Source: Spirodela intermedia (taxonomy: Eukaryota; Streptophyta; Magnoliopsida; Alismatales; Araceae). Taken from it: 64,000 nt of DNA. Position numbers and translations under genes: made by a program. The notes under the pieces were generated by a model, which made no database searches, had not been told where the DNA came from, and saw only the letters and a list, made by a program, of their open reading frames with translations. The stretch is from positions 593,172-657,171 of the forward strand of contig LR746276.1 in NCBI GenBank assembly GCA_902729315.2, in the 5' to 3' direction. Each line of letters starts with the position of its first letter. Position 1 is the stretch's first letter. Positions 27,251 through 46,553 of the stretch are shown in pieces.

Positions 27251-27787
27251 GGATGGAACTCTTCGTAGGCCGAGGCACGGTTTCCACTGCGTGCGACCAG
27301 GCGGTGGAGAGACTCGCGCTGGAGACCGGCCACCGGAGGAGGTCTCGGTGGAATCGGGGAACTGGCGGCACCACCAGCGGCAACACTTCGCGCGATGTCC
27401 AGCAAGAGGAACGGCTTCGAGGTGTGTTCTCTCTTCGACGACTCAAAAAGGTGTGGTCGTGGGGTAATTGGGCCTATATGTGGACCTACATTGCGTTTTA
27501 CCAGGGGCCCAATAGCCGAATTGGGTGCTGCCTTTGTGGTCTCCGAGTCCGGCACGGTTTTCTTCAAGCCGACTCGGCTGACTCAGCGTAACCTCGGGAG
27601 GTGGAGGGGGGGCTGCCCTGAAGACGACAAGAGTCCGTTGGGGCCCGGCTCCCGAGGAGAAACTGACAGAACCTCCTCGGGGATTGTCTTAGACAATTGT
27701 TTTCCATTTTATTTCGATAAACGAGTTGGTCTCTTAATCTCGATTAAGGATCACGGCTGCGCTCTCTTCTCTGCGTTAGATGCCGAG

Positions 27788-27793
27788 CACGTG
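27788..27793. promoter_or_regulatory. G-box/ABRE-like CACGTG of the LEA promoter
   Basis: GAGCACGTGCGG lies 73 bp before the TATA box and about 190 bp before the ATG. ACGT-core elements of this kind bind bZIP factors that drive ABA- and stress-responsive LEA genes. The role is inferred from position and gene type. Confidence 0.5.
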
Positions 27794-27860
27794 CGGTGGT
27801 TCGGTGATGTAGTAGGTGACGGCGCATCGTGTGAGCCCCGAGTTTCAGAACCGTCGCCAT

Positions 27861-27868
27861 TATATAAA
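27861..27868 (+). promoter_or_regulatory. TATA box of the LEA gene
   Basis: TATATAAA, 116 bp upstream of ATG 27977. Transcription would start near 27895, giving a leader of about 80 bases that includes a short CT tract. Confidence 0.65.
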
Positions 27869-27976
27869 CACATACTGAATCGAGGGGTTTGCTTGTGGGC
27901 TGATTTTCTGCGACTCACTGCAAATCATCACTCTCTCTCTCTCTCTCGATTGCTCGCTCGCTCGCTCTCTACTTGC

Positions 27977-29280
27977 ATGGCCGCCAATCAGCAGAGGAAG
28001 AGGGTGATCGGCTTCGTAGAGAGGCTATCGAAGGATATCTTGGTCCGTCGCGCTGCCGAGCTTAACCAGCCGTTCGTTTTTCCGGCTCTTGTCTCCGTTT
28101 CTGCAAGGTGATTCCCCTTCGTCCCTGTTGTCCTTGTTTCTTTCTTTCACTTCTCTGGTTCTCTCTGTAGTCCCTGCCTCCCTGCTCTCCTTACGGTGTG
28201 GGCTATGCATTGCTTTCTTAAGGCGTTTACCTTTTCCGCGAAAGAGGAAACTCTTGCGCAACTGATTTATGCTGCAATAGAGAGGGCCGAAACTCGATGA
28301 AAGCGATGATTTACCGGTGTGAGCCCCCGGAATATCAGTTTCTAAAGCCGAGAAACGCAGTACTCGACTAGAAAAGCGAATCGGCCGTGTTCTTCAAGTA
28401 TTACCCCGAAATCGTCTGTGTATTTGCCTTTCCTCGTTCCTTTAGCTTGATTTTCATTTCCTTAAGTTGCCATGCTCTCTTCTGTGATCATTGCTTCAGC
28501 GATGGTTCAATATTTTGTTGCGGAAGCCCTTTCGTCGATTAATTATCTTCTCTCGTTGTTTCCTCTTTCTTGATATCTGGATGCTCCTGTAAATCCCCAA
28601 GATTCTTTGCCCCATCATGCTTGTTACATGATATGACGTTATTATTCTGCCCAATCTGAACGCGATGCGCTTTTGCTCAGCGCAGATCGTGTCTGGCCGC
28701 TCCTCCTGATATCTGGCTTATTTTCGCTCCCTTTGAGTTCTCTCTTCTTCGACTCCTCCCACAGGGATTTTTTTTTTTTTTCTCCCGATTAGTGGACAAG
28801 TTGGTGAGTAGGTAGCTGAGTGATTAGTTGTCCCCCCATTACTCCGTCGTTGTTTTCGAGGAGCGGACCCTCACGCTTTAATAATTCCCTACAATTTTTA
28901 CCACCAGATCGGGTCGCCGATGCTCCTTGCCGCTTGTCGTCCTCGGCACGCCTCCAAGCATTTCGGCCTTTCCTTCCACTCACACGCACTTTCTGGTTGA
29001 TGATGCATCGAACAGGAGGGGAGTTCACACCTCGTCGTACGACAAGAACCATGAGGAACACATCCGGCCCGCCCTCGTCCCCGACGATGTGATTCAGCCG
29101 CACTCCACGACTTCCTGGGGCCCCCACCCGGCCACCGGCGTCTTCGGCCCCTCCGACCGCAACCACCACCCCGACTCCTCCACCGCCTCCGCCGGGAACG
29201 GCGGCGCCGCCTCCGTGCTGGACCAGAAGGCCTGGTTCCGCCCCCTGGAGGACGTCGAGAAGCCTCCCCCACTCGCCTGA
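27977..29280 (+). CDS. Late embryogenesis abundant protein, At5g17165 type
   Basis: Small two-exon gene, 27977-28107 and 29016-29280, 131 residues. The intron of 908 bp splits an arginine codon (GCAAG/GTGATT ... AACAG/GAGG). Exon 1 encodes a basic N-terminus starting MAANQQRKR. Exon 2 gives RRGVHTSSYDKN, then VPDDVIQP, WGPHPATGVFGP and, near the end, QKAWFRPLEDVEKP, which I recognise from the At5g17165-like LEA family. The basic, serine- and valine-rich leader before RRGVHTS could be an organellar presequence, which is inference. A probable role is protection under dehydration or late seed maturation. The G-box and TATA box upstream fit ABA or stress control. AATAATAATAAA-like text soon after the stop could serve polyadenylation. 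Confidence 0.85.
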
Positions 29281-30155
29281 GCCAGGCGCAGAAGAAGCCT
29301 CCCTTCCGTGTGAGAAAGTACGTACTGCAATAATAATAAAAATAATGCTTTGCTTGGTCCACTCGGGGTACGTGTTTGCTGCTGCCTTGTTGGGGAGGCT
29401 TCTGCTGACTTGGCACCTCCGTGCGGTCTCCCCGGCACGAGAGAGGCCTTTTACTGTTGCTTCCCGGTCACGGCGCGGCAAGCCGATAGAACCTGATAAG
29501 GCTTTTAGCGTGTGCCGCGTCATCAACTTATCGATTTATGCACGTGTTTCCAAAAAAATTATATATATATATATATCTGGATGAGTAGAAGGGAATTGAC
29601 AAAAGAAGCGGTTTTCTATTCTGGTCCCCTACAATCACGAGGGAATCTTTTCACTCGTTGACTCTGAGCTTAGCCTTATTTATAAAGATAAATGCCGTTT
29701 AAAAAGGGGTCTTCCTGTCTTAATTTCCAAAAATATATTTAATCGACTTTCTCTCTCTCTCTCTCTCTCTCGGAATATTCGAATATCCGTTATAATATCC
29801 TCTGGCACTTATCTATTCATTTGTTCTATTCCCGTCAAATGACGGGAATACCCTTAGCAGTGTCTGAGCCTACGGGCTCTATTCTCCTCGTCACATCCCA
29901 CCGGCATCTGTCATTTGACGCGCTTGTCACATGGGAAGCACACCGAAGAGCTGCGGTGGCAGTCAGTGGTCCGGACATGTGGCCCACGATTGTGTCAGAA
30001 GTTTATAAAAATAAACGAGCCGGACGGGGCCGACACGCCGGCCCACAAATGTCCACCTTCCAGAAGGGATTAGGCCCAATAGTATTTATGGGCCTATCCA
30101 GTCAATCGAAGCCCTTTTGAAGGCAGGCCCTAACTGCGTCAACCTCCCTCAAATT
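29281..30155. other. Spacer between LEA and PPR genes
   Basis: Probable LEA 3' UTR, a (TA)n near 29562-29576, a (CT)n at about 29751-29771, and a TATA-like TATAAAAATA near 30004 upstream of the PPR gene. No gene recognised. Confidence 0.6.
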
Positions 30156-32495
30156 ATGATCTCTAAGTTCAGGAAGCACCACCACCACCGGGGGCTCCGC
30201 CTCCCTGGCGGCGACCTCCGGTGGACTGCATCTTCTGCATCCGCCGTTCCGCCGCTGCACTCGCTGGCGGAAGCCCACTTCAGGAACCAACAGGCGGCAA
30301 ACGACCACCTGAGCAGCCTCTGCAAGCGCCGCCTCCACCGGGAGGCCCTCCAGGCCTTTTACTCCTTCCAGCTCCGCCGGCCGCCGCTGAAACTCTACCC
30401 CAGCACCTACGCCCACCTCCTCCTCGCCTGCTCCGCCCTCAAGTCCCTCCCAGATGGGCGTCGGATTCGCCGCCACCTCGCGCAGTGCGGCGGCGTTCCG
30501 CCGGACGTGATCCTTCACAACCACCTCCTCAACATGTACGGCAAGTGCGGGGCCACGGAGGAGGCCGAGAAACTGTTCGAGGAAATGCCGGAGAGGAACC
30601 TGGTCTCCTGGACCTCCCTCCTCACCGGACTCTCCCACAACGGGAAGGAGATGGAAGCGGCGGCGCTCTACAGGGAGATGCTCCGCTGCGGCGGCGTCTC
30701 CCCCGACGAGTTCACCCTGGGGAGCGTCCTCCGCGCCTGCGCCGCCCTCGCGGACGGTGAGCTCTGCCGGCAGCTCCACGTCCACGCGCTCAAAAACTCC
30801 CCTGCCGGCGCCGACCGCATCGTCCAGAATGCGCTCATTGCAGCGTACTTCCGCGCGGGGAGAGCATCAGAGGCCGCCGCCGTGTTCTCCAAGATCAGGG
30901 ACAAGGACCTGATCTCGTGGGGATCCATTGTCGCCGGCTACTCTCAGCAGGGGTTCTACCTCGAGGCCCTGGAGAGCTTCAGGGGGATGCTTGCAGGGGG
31001 AGAGCACTTCCCAAACGAGTTCCTCTTCGGGAGCGCCTTCAGCGCCTGCGGAGCTCTCGCGCGGCTCGGCTATGGCGAGGAGCTCCACGGGCTGTGCGTG
31101 AAGCTCGGCTGGGCCGGCGACGCCTGCGCCGGCTCCGCGCTCGCCGACATGTACGCCAAATGCGGGCGGCTCGGCGCTGCGAGGAGGGCGTTCCGGCGGG
31201 TGGAGCTGCCGGACGTTGCCGCATGGAACGCCATCATCGGCGCCTGCGCGTACGCTGGCGAGGCCGACGAGGCGGTGGAGCTCTTCTCGGAGATGGTGGC
31301 GACGGGGGCCAGGCCCGACGACCTAACGGTCCGCTGCCTGCTCTTGGGCTTCGCGGGTAGCGACCGCCTGGTTCAGGGGCAGCTCCTCCATGCTCACTCC
31401 ATCAAGCTGGGCTTCCTCCCCGATCTACAAGTCTGCAACACGCTCCTCGCCATGTACGGCAAGTGCTCGGAGATCTCCCTGGTGTTCCACCTCTTCGGGG
31501 AGATGAAGAACCAGAGCCGAGACCTGGTGTCCTGGAACACGCTTCTGTCGGCGTGCTTGCAGGAGAACCAGCTGGAGGAGGTCCTCCGGCATCTTCACCA
31601 GCTGATGAACTCCGGCCACCGCCCGGACCAGATCACCATCAGCATCGTCCTCAGCGCCGGCTCTGCGCTGGGGTACCTGGAGATGGCCCTCCAGCTCCAC
31701 GCGCACTCTGTGAAAACCGGCTGGGAAGCCAACCAGTGGGTGACCAACGATCTGATCGACGCCTACTGCAAGTGCGGCAGCCCCGACGAGGCCCGGAAGC
31801 TGCTCCGCCGTCAAGACGTGGTGGCGTGGAGCAGCTTGATCATGGGATACGCGCAGTGCGGCCGTGGCAGGGACGCACTGGCCCTGTTCGACGAAATGCT
31901 CGCCGCCGGCGTGGAGCCCAACGAGGTGACCTTCGTCGGCGTCCTCTCCGCGTGCGGCAGGGCGGGGCTGGTGGCGGAAGGGCGGCGCGTCTTCGAGAGC
32001 ATGCGCGGGGGCTACGGCGTAGAGCCCACGAGGGAGCACTATTCGTGCATGATTGATCTCCTGGCTCGCGCCGGGTGGCTGAGCGAGGCGGAGGAGCTGA
32101 TGGAGGGAATGCCGTTCGAGCCCGACGCGGTGGCGTGGAAGGCGCTGCTCGCGTCGTGCCGGGCGAGGGGGGAGCTGGGGGTGGCGGAGAGGGCGACGGG
32201 GAGGATTCTGCAGCTGGATCCGGGGAATTCCGCGGCTCACGTGCTGCTGTGCGGGGTTTACGCTTCGCAGGGTCGCTGGGAGGAGGTGGCAGGGATGAGG
32301 AGGAGGATGAGGAGCAGCGGGGTGAGGAAGGCCCAAGGGAAGAGCTGGATAAAGGTCAACGGGGCCGTGCGGGTGTTCGTAGTGGAGGACCGGTCGCACC
32401 CGGAGACGGAGAGGATTTACTCCGTGCTGGTTGACCTCCGGCGAGAGATGAGCAGGGCCCGGCAGGAAGCCGCCGCCGCTGCCGCCGCAGGGTGA
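30156..32495 (+). CDS. PLS-class PPR protein with E/E+ C-terminus
   Basis: Single-exon, very GC-rich gene of 779 codons. ATG 30156 is the first ATG of the long frame; 13 more upstream codons are open but lack ATG. The protein is a chain of pentatricopeptide repeats of alternating P, L and S length. Typical pieces are LHNHLLNMYGKCG, NLVSWTSLLTGLSHNGK and GVEPNEVTFVGVLSACGRAG. The end carries E and E+ type sequence (DAVAWKALLASCRARGELG, KSWIKVNGAVRVFVVEDRSH) but no DYW deaminase domain. Such proteins bind specific organellar RNAs, usually to direct C-to-U editing with a separate DYW partner. The N-terminus FRKHHHHRGLRLPGG is basic and could target an organelle. The target RNA cannot be read from sequence by eye. 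Confidence 0.93.
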   Translation: MISKFRKHHHHRGLRLPGGDLRWTASSASAVPPLHSLAEAHFRNQQAANDHLSSLCKRRLHREALQAFYSFQLRRPPLKLYPSTYAHLLLACSALKSLPDGRRIRRHLAQCGGVPPDVILHNHLLNMYGKCGATEEAEKLFEEMPERNLVSWTSLLTGLSHNGKEMEAAALYREMLRCGGVSPDEFTLGSVLRACAALADGELCRQLHVHALKNSPAGADRIVQNALIAAYFRAGRASEAAAVFSKIRDKDLISWGSIVAGYSQQGFYLEALESFRGMLAGGEHFPNEFLFGSAFSACGALARLGYGEELHGLCVKLGWAGDACAGSALADMYAKCGRLGAARRAFRRVELPDVAAWNAIIGACAYAGEADEAVELFSEMVATGARPDDLTVRCLLLGFAGSDRLVQGQLLHAHSIKLGFLPDLQVCNTLLAMYGKCSEISLVFHLFGEMKNQSRDLVSWNTLLSACLQENQLEEVLRHLHQLMNSGHRPDQITISIVLSAGSALGYLEMALQLHAHSVKTGWEANQWVTNDLIDAYCKCGSPDEARKLLRRQDVVAWSSLIMGYAQCGRGRDALALFDEMLAAGVEPNEVTFVGVLSACGRAGLVAEGRRVFESMRGGYGVEPTREHYSCMIDLLARAGWLSEAEELMEGMPFEPDAVAWKALLASCRARGELGVAERATGRILQLDPGNSAAHVLLCGVYASQGRWEEVAGMRRRMRSSGVRKAQGKSWIKVNGAVRVFVVEDRSHPETERIYSVLVDLRREMSRARQEAAAAAAAG

Positions 32496-33322
32496 ACGGC
32501 TCGCCGCTTTGGGTTTCCATCGTTGGAAGCTCTCATGGTAGAGATCCCACCCCCACCCTGCTCGTTTTCGTTCACTCCGAATCACTCTCTCTCTTTCTCG
32601 CCTCTATGCTTTTCCAAATCTGGAAGCTCTCCGATGGTAGAGATCTCACCTCCCACCCTGCCCGTTTTCGTCGACTCTCTCTCATGCAGGGATCCAGCAT
32701 CTGGGTTTATGGGGAAAGAAGCAAGCCTAGCCTCATTGACCTTGGAGAGGTCGCGCTTGGGGTTTGACCTACAACCCACTTGATTCCGGCCGTTGAAGGG
32801 TACCTGCCCCCCTCCTTTATGATGTTACTATTCACATATAAATAAATTCTAACCTCTAACGTGCATTTCATACAGCCACTCGACCAAGCATCAGACTTGA
32901 CACTTCGGAAGGATGAATCATGCATGGGCGATGAAGATCAGACAGATCCTCAAGGAAGCTGCTGCAAATCCTCAGAAACGAATGAGAGAGAGAGAGAGAG
33001 AGAGAGAGAATTTTCCCTGTAAAATCAACCAGATATTCTTAATTTCACGTAGCATTCACAAGATCGATGGAATCTGCAAAGAAGGAAGAACCCACTAGAA
33101 ATAGAAAAGAGGAGATCATCCTGTACACAAACCAAAGCCAACCCTGGATGCTGTTTGATCCGAATTTTGGTGGTAATGACATACAATGGGGGGCGGCATT
33201 ATTTACAGAGCCTTGATATATTATAAGACAGGAAGAGGAGGGGGCGGGGGGGTGAGGGGGAGCACAGACCAAGGCGAGGAGGAGCGAGGCGGGGCGGGGC
33301 GGGCGAGTGGGGGTGGAGATAT
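32496..33322. other. Spacer between PPR and SEC23 genes (convergent)
   Basis: 3' flanks only. It holds a local duplication (32525-32676), a (GA)n at about 32982-33010 and a G-rich run near 33236-33315. No gene recognised. Confidence 0.65.
32525..32676. repeat. Two imperfect 55-bp direct repeats, 97 bp apart
   Basis: GGAAGCTCT followed by ATGGTAGAGATC and a CCACCCTGC-CGTTTTCGT segment occurs from 32525 and again from 32622, with a few substitutions and small indels. It lies just after the PPR stop codon. Confidence 0.8.
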
Positions 33323-42751
<9,429 letters not shown>

Positions 42752-43624
42752 CCGTGCACCTCCAAACGAAGAAACTAGACGGGAAGCGTGTTCTAAGGCG
42801 ACTGAGCAGGCGGCAGCGGGGCGGCGGAGCAAGCAGCGGCGGCGCGGCGGAGCAGGCTGCGGCTGTTAATAAGCGCCCTTCCCCTCTGCAACCTCCACTC
42901 CGACAAGAAGAAGACGGCGACCGATCCTTTCCTTCCGTTCCTACAATTGCACTACAACCAACGGGCAAGCCCTCGCAGTACCCAGCCCAATCCCGAGCCC
43001 GACCTGAAACTGCATCTGGCCCATTACCATATAAGTTCAGGCTCTGAGCCCGGACGAGGGCCCAAAGCCCGGTCCCGGGCCTTATTTCATAGAGGGAGAT
43101 TGGCAGGGAGAGAGGGAGAGAGAGAGAGAGAGAGACGGGCTGGGCAATAAGAACACACGAACTTCCAGCCCGGCCCAACTTGTCACCCGCCACGCTGGGC
43201 ACTGGCCACGTCCCCTTTCAGTCACCCGGGCCCTCCCCCGCAGTCACCGCTCTATGAGGCCGTGGGCGGCCGCTGCTGACAGCACGTGGTAGCGTCAAAT
43301 GTAGTAGGTGCGGTGGGCCCACGGGCCCATTCATACTGATCTCTTGGGTTGCCAATTCATGTCTTACTGGGCTCATATTGGGCCTACAATTGGATTCTCT
43401 TTCCCTCAAAGAAGGCCGAGACCGTTCCCTCTCCCCCGTCCGTACGTGCCCCACCCATCCTCCCTGTGTAGCTACCAGATATGTATTTATTTATTTTCTT
43501 ATTTATTTTCTTGTTTATTTTTATATATAAATACCTTTTTTTAGAGAGAGAGAGAGAGAGAGAGCAGAAGACAGAAATCAAATCAAAAATATCAATAAAA
43601 GGTGAGAACAGCAGACTCACATGA
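42752..43624. other. SEC23 promoter side and PPR 3' flank
   Basis: GC-rich SEC23 leader region, a (GA)n at about 43107-43134, a CACGTG at 43283-43288, an A/T-rich stretch of repeated TTTATTT near 43482-43530, and (GA)n at 43543-43564. An in-frame ATG-containing extension upstream of SEC23 is open but unlike the family N-terminus. Confidence 0.6.
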
Positions 43625-45232
43625 TCACAGCACCGGCTGACGCTGACTTCCATCCGATGCCCAGGAAGTCAACTCATGGATTTCCCTGGTCGGAGGCATA
43701 TACTTCCCCCGCATAACGGCCAAGATCTTCTCAGCCTCCGTTGACTTCCCACACAGACATAGGCTTCTGATAACCGAGGTATAGAGAAGCACGGTCACAG
43801 AGAGTCCCCTCCATTCCACCTCGTGATACAGCCGCAGAACCGCCTGAAACCTCCCAGCTCTTCCGAACCCACTGATGAGATCGGAGTAGACCGACTCTTC
43901 GGGCACGAATCCCTTCTCCAACAGCAGAGTCAACATGCCGTCGGCTCTCTCCACGTTTCCGGCCTCGCACAGTCGGCTGATCAGCTCGTTGGCAGCTTTG
44001 CAGCTAGGCAGAGATCCCTCATCTACCATCCTGTTGCAGAACTCCAAAGCCTCCTGTAATCTGCCCGATCTAGAGAACCATTCGATCAATACATTATACG
44101 TCTCCTCATACAGGTTCAATCCTGCCTGCAGCATCTCTTGTAGCAGGAGGTTTGCTTCCTCTGTCTTCCCCTCTCGGCAAAGAAGCCCGATCAGGGCTGC
44201 GCAGACATAGACGTTCATGCAGTGGCCTCTCTTGAGCATATCATCATAGGAGTCAAAAGCAAGCTCCGAGTTGCCGGATTCGCAGTGGGCGTGGATGATC
44301 AGACTGCAAGCAACGTCGTCGAGAATCATGTTCTTCTGCAACATCCTCTTCACCAGCAGAATCCCTTCTCCCACCCTGTTTTGCTCGATGATCCTCAGAA
44401 CCAGTGCTGCGTTGACAATCACAGTCGGAGAGCATCTCTTGATATGGATACTATCCAGGATATTTACCACTTTTAGCAGAGTTCCCGCTTTGCACATTGA
44501 CTTTGCCAATATTTCAACGGTGAACTGATTTGGATATATTCTATTAACAACCATGTACTCATAAATCTTCCAAACCAGGTCGTTTTGATCGGATCTCTGC
44601 ACCACATGCAACAGAGTGTTGAACGATATGAGACTCGGCAAGAACCCACGTTCCCCTAGATGGCTGCAAACCCTGAGGGAGAGGTCAAAAAGTCTTAACC
44701 TGGAACAGGTCTGGACTAGAAGGTCAAAGACTCTGGGACCAGAAAGAACGACTTCATATGTCGACAAGAGCGTCTCCACGACTGCAGATAACGAGGCATC
44801 GGACCCGGAGTTCTTCAGTATGACAGATTCCAGCAGTGCCCTAGCATCCACAGTCAACCCTGCCTGGACAAGGATATGAATCATCAGACAGTAGGACCTG
44901 ACCCCATGATCGTGCTTCTTCCTTCGAGAACACCAGTGGAAGAAACCCAGAGATCTCTTTGCATTAATCGGTTCTCTCAGATGAACCAGCACGCTATCAA
45001 CAAGTTTACTGCTTAGTTCTACTGATCCGAGCCTTGCATCGAGACTATCCCAGCTCCCACGTTCCCTTAAGAGATCACAGATTTGACCTAGTTCTCCCTC
45101 CGTGGTTTCCACTTTCTTCGTGGAGAATCGGATCGATTTTTCCCAACTCAATGAGATCCTCTTATCGTGAGCAAACGCTAATCCCAAGTCTTTTATTGAA
45201 AAATCTCGAAAATTTCTAAACAGACGATTCAT
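43625..45232 (-). CDS. P-class pentatricopeptide repeat protein
   Basis: Intronless gene of 535 codons. The N-terminus MNRLFRNFRDFSIKDL is basic, hydroxylated and free of acidic residues at the very start, like a mitochondrial presequence. From about residue 190 the protein is a run of 35-residue repeats with P-type spacing, for example FLPSLISFNTLLHVVQRS, YPNQFTVEILAKSMCKAG, LYEETYNVLIEWFSRSGRL and FVPEESVYSDLISGFGRAG. No E or DYW tail is present. P-class proteins typically stabilise, process, splice or activate translation of one or a few organellar transcripts. The base composition is much less GC-rich than the other PPR gene. Start 45232 is the first ATG of the frame. The RNA target is unknown. 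Confidence 0.92.
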   Translation of the reverse strand: MNRLFRNFRDFSIKDLGLAFAHDKRISLSWEKSIRFSTKKVETTEGELGQICDLLRERGSWDSLDARLGSVELSSKLVDSVLVHLREPINAKRSLGFFHWCSRRKKHDHGVRSYCLMIHILVQAGLTVDARALLESVILKNSGSDASLSAVVETLLSTYEVVLSGPRVFDLLVQTCSRLRLFDLSLRVCSHLGERGFLPSLISFNTLLHVVQRSDQNDLVWKIYEYMVVNRIYPNQFTVEILAKSMCKAGTLLKVVNILDSIHIKRCSPTVIVNAALVLRIIEQNRVGEGILLVKRMLQKNMILDDVACSLIIHAHCESGNSELAFDSYDDMLKRGHCMNVYVCAALIGLLCREGKTEEANLLLQEMLQAGLNLYEETYNVLIEWFSRSGRLQEALEFCNRMVDEGSLPSCKAANELISRLCEAGNVERADGMLTLLLEKGFVPEESVYSDLISGFGRAGRFQAVLRLYHEVEWRGLSVTVLLYTSVIRSLCLCGKSTEAEKILAVMRGKYMPPTREIHELTSWASDGSQRQPVL

Positions 45233-46553
45233 AAATGCGATATCAACGCTCCAACACCAAACTGAAGATGGAATTCAGATCAAGTGAGCAGATGATATTC
45301 CGATCTCTTCCAAAAATACAGGAATCGACCCAACACCAACCGAATACACCAGACTCATACTCTGAAAAATAAGCAGATTAGCAGCCAGGAACATCATCAG
45401 GCCCACATTTCTTCTTCAAACAAGAGCTATGATCTCCAGCTACTTGAATCAGGAATTTTCAGAATCAGTGATGACTCGATTAAATAGCTAGGTCAACAAA
45501 TAAGTATAAACTACCAGAACCGCGATCCACCCAGGCATGAATCGCCGCCGCAGCACGCTGATGAGGGGAGACCGTCTTCGGAGTCCGCGTGCGCCAGCCC
45601 TGCCCTCGCGACGGCCATGGCCATCCCGACGGGGAGGATCGCATCCGCAGAGTTGAGGCCGTTCCTGCCCCCGAGGACGAAGTTTCTGAGTTCTCTTTCT
45701 TGCTCACACTCCGAGAGAATACGTACTGGGCTGGGCCGGTAAAATGCCTCACCAGAGAGAGATAAGTTGGCCCAATTTGGGACTTTTTTTTTACCAACAT
45801 TAATATATTTATGAGGAACTACATTTTATTGTTATAGTATAAATACCGACATGGCACAATGTCCACTTGGCGGTTTGCTATTGGAGGAGTATTGGAGAGA
45901 GAGGGAGAAATTAAATTTTAATTTAGAAAAAGGATGAGAGGTGAAATTATTTTCCACAGCAAAAAAAAGGTTTTTTTTATTAAAAGGGGAGTTTAGAAGA
46001 ATACCCCCCACCGAGGAGGCACCACGCACGAAGAGCCCGGCAGCGGCGGCGCCGCCACGGCCGGCGGGCATCTGCTCTGCTACTTGTCGATGGGAGATCC
46101 GTTCCCAGCCGGGGTCCATCGTGGGCGCATATTAGTGCGACACGTGGTGAGTGTCAATCCGCTCCTGCGTGACGTGGATCCTGTGGGCGGAAGGACAGGG
46201 GATGCCTGAAGGATGAGATCCAAATAGGGAAAGACGAGGGGGACTCTTGCATATTTTCCCCGTGTTTTCCGACTTGTCCGTGATGACGAGGTCGTGCGTA
46301 ATCTGGACCGTCCATCGGTCTCCTAATCTAGCATCGGGTCGTAATGAAAGTCATAGCTCTCCCTCTCTCTCTCTATCTTCATCTCGATTTTCTAGGGTTT
46401 GTCAGGATCTCTGGAACCTCTCCGATCAATCCGCGATGGGGGAGGGGAGGGGATGATGGAGTAGTCGCCGGCAGAGGGAAGGGCAATGCAAGCGCCGCCG
46501 CAGGGGGGAGCAGGAGTTGGAGGAGGAGATAGATTTGTGGAGGTGCGAGGGGA
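45233..46553. other. Divergent spacer between P-class PPR and RING genes
   Basis: Contains a GC-rich island (45511-45828), an A/T-rich run at about 45941-45990, a CACGTG at 46141-46146, and a short (CT)n near 46360-46376. The 3' portion is presumably the RING gene promoter and leader. Confidence 0.6.
45511..45828 (-). other. GC-rich island with long open frames on both strands
   Basis: On the minus strand a frame is open for about 106 codons and ends at TAG 45511. Its first ATGs are late (45624 and 45618) and leave a protein of only 37 or fewer residues starting MAMAVARAGLAHADSEDG. On the plus strand a frame containing ATG 45617 is open for at least as long and begins MAIPTGRIASAELRPFLPP. 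GC content jumps here relative to both flanks, as in a first exon, but I recognise neither product and cannot choose a strand. Confidence 0.3.

Larger units (their letters stand above)
27251..27976. other. Divergent promoter region, ataxin-10 / LEA
   Basis: 726 bases between two divergent start codons. It contains a G-box and a TATA box placed for the LEA gene. No coding feature is convincing. Confidence 0.7.

Noticed and set aside
26595-27467. 290-codon plus-strand ORF over the ataxin-10 gene
   Set aside because: Antisense to the GC-rich ataxin-10 exon; low-complexity Arg/Ser product.
31425-32585. 386-codon minus-strand ORF opposite the E-class PPR gene
   Set aside because: A shadow of a GC-rich coding strand; the sense frame is an unmistakable PPR chain and the antisense product resembles nothing.
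42752-42832. SEC23 start at the upstream in-frame ATG (42832)
   Set aside because: SEC23 proteins begin with a short acidic leader like MAEFLELEAQDGVR; the extra 27 residues are not family-like and the sequence is probably 5' UTR.
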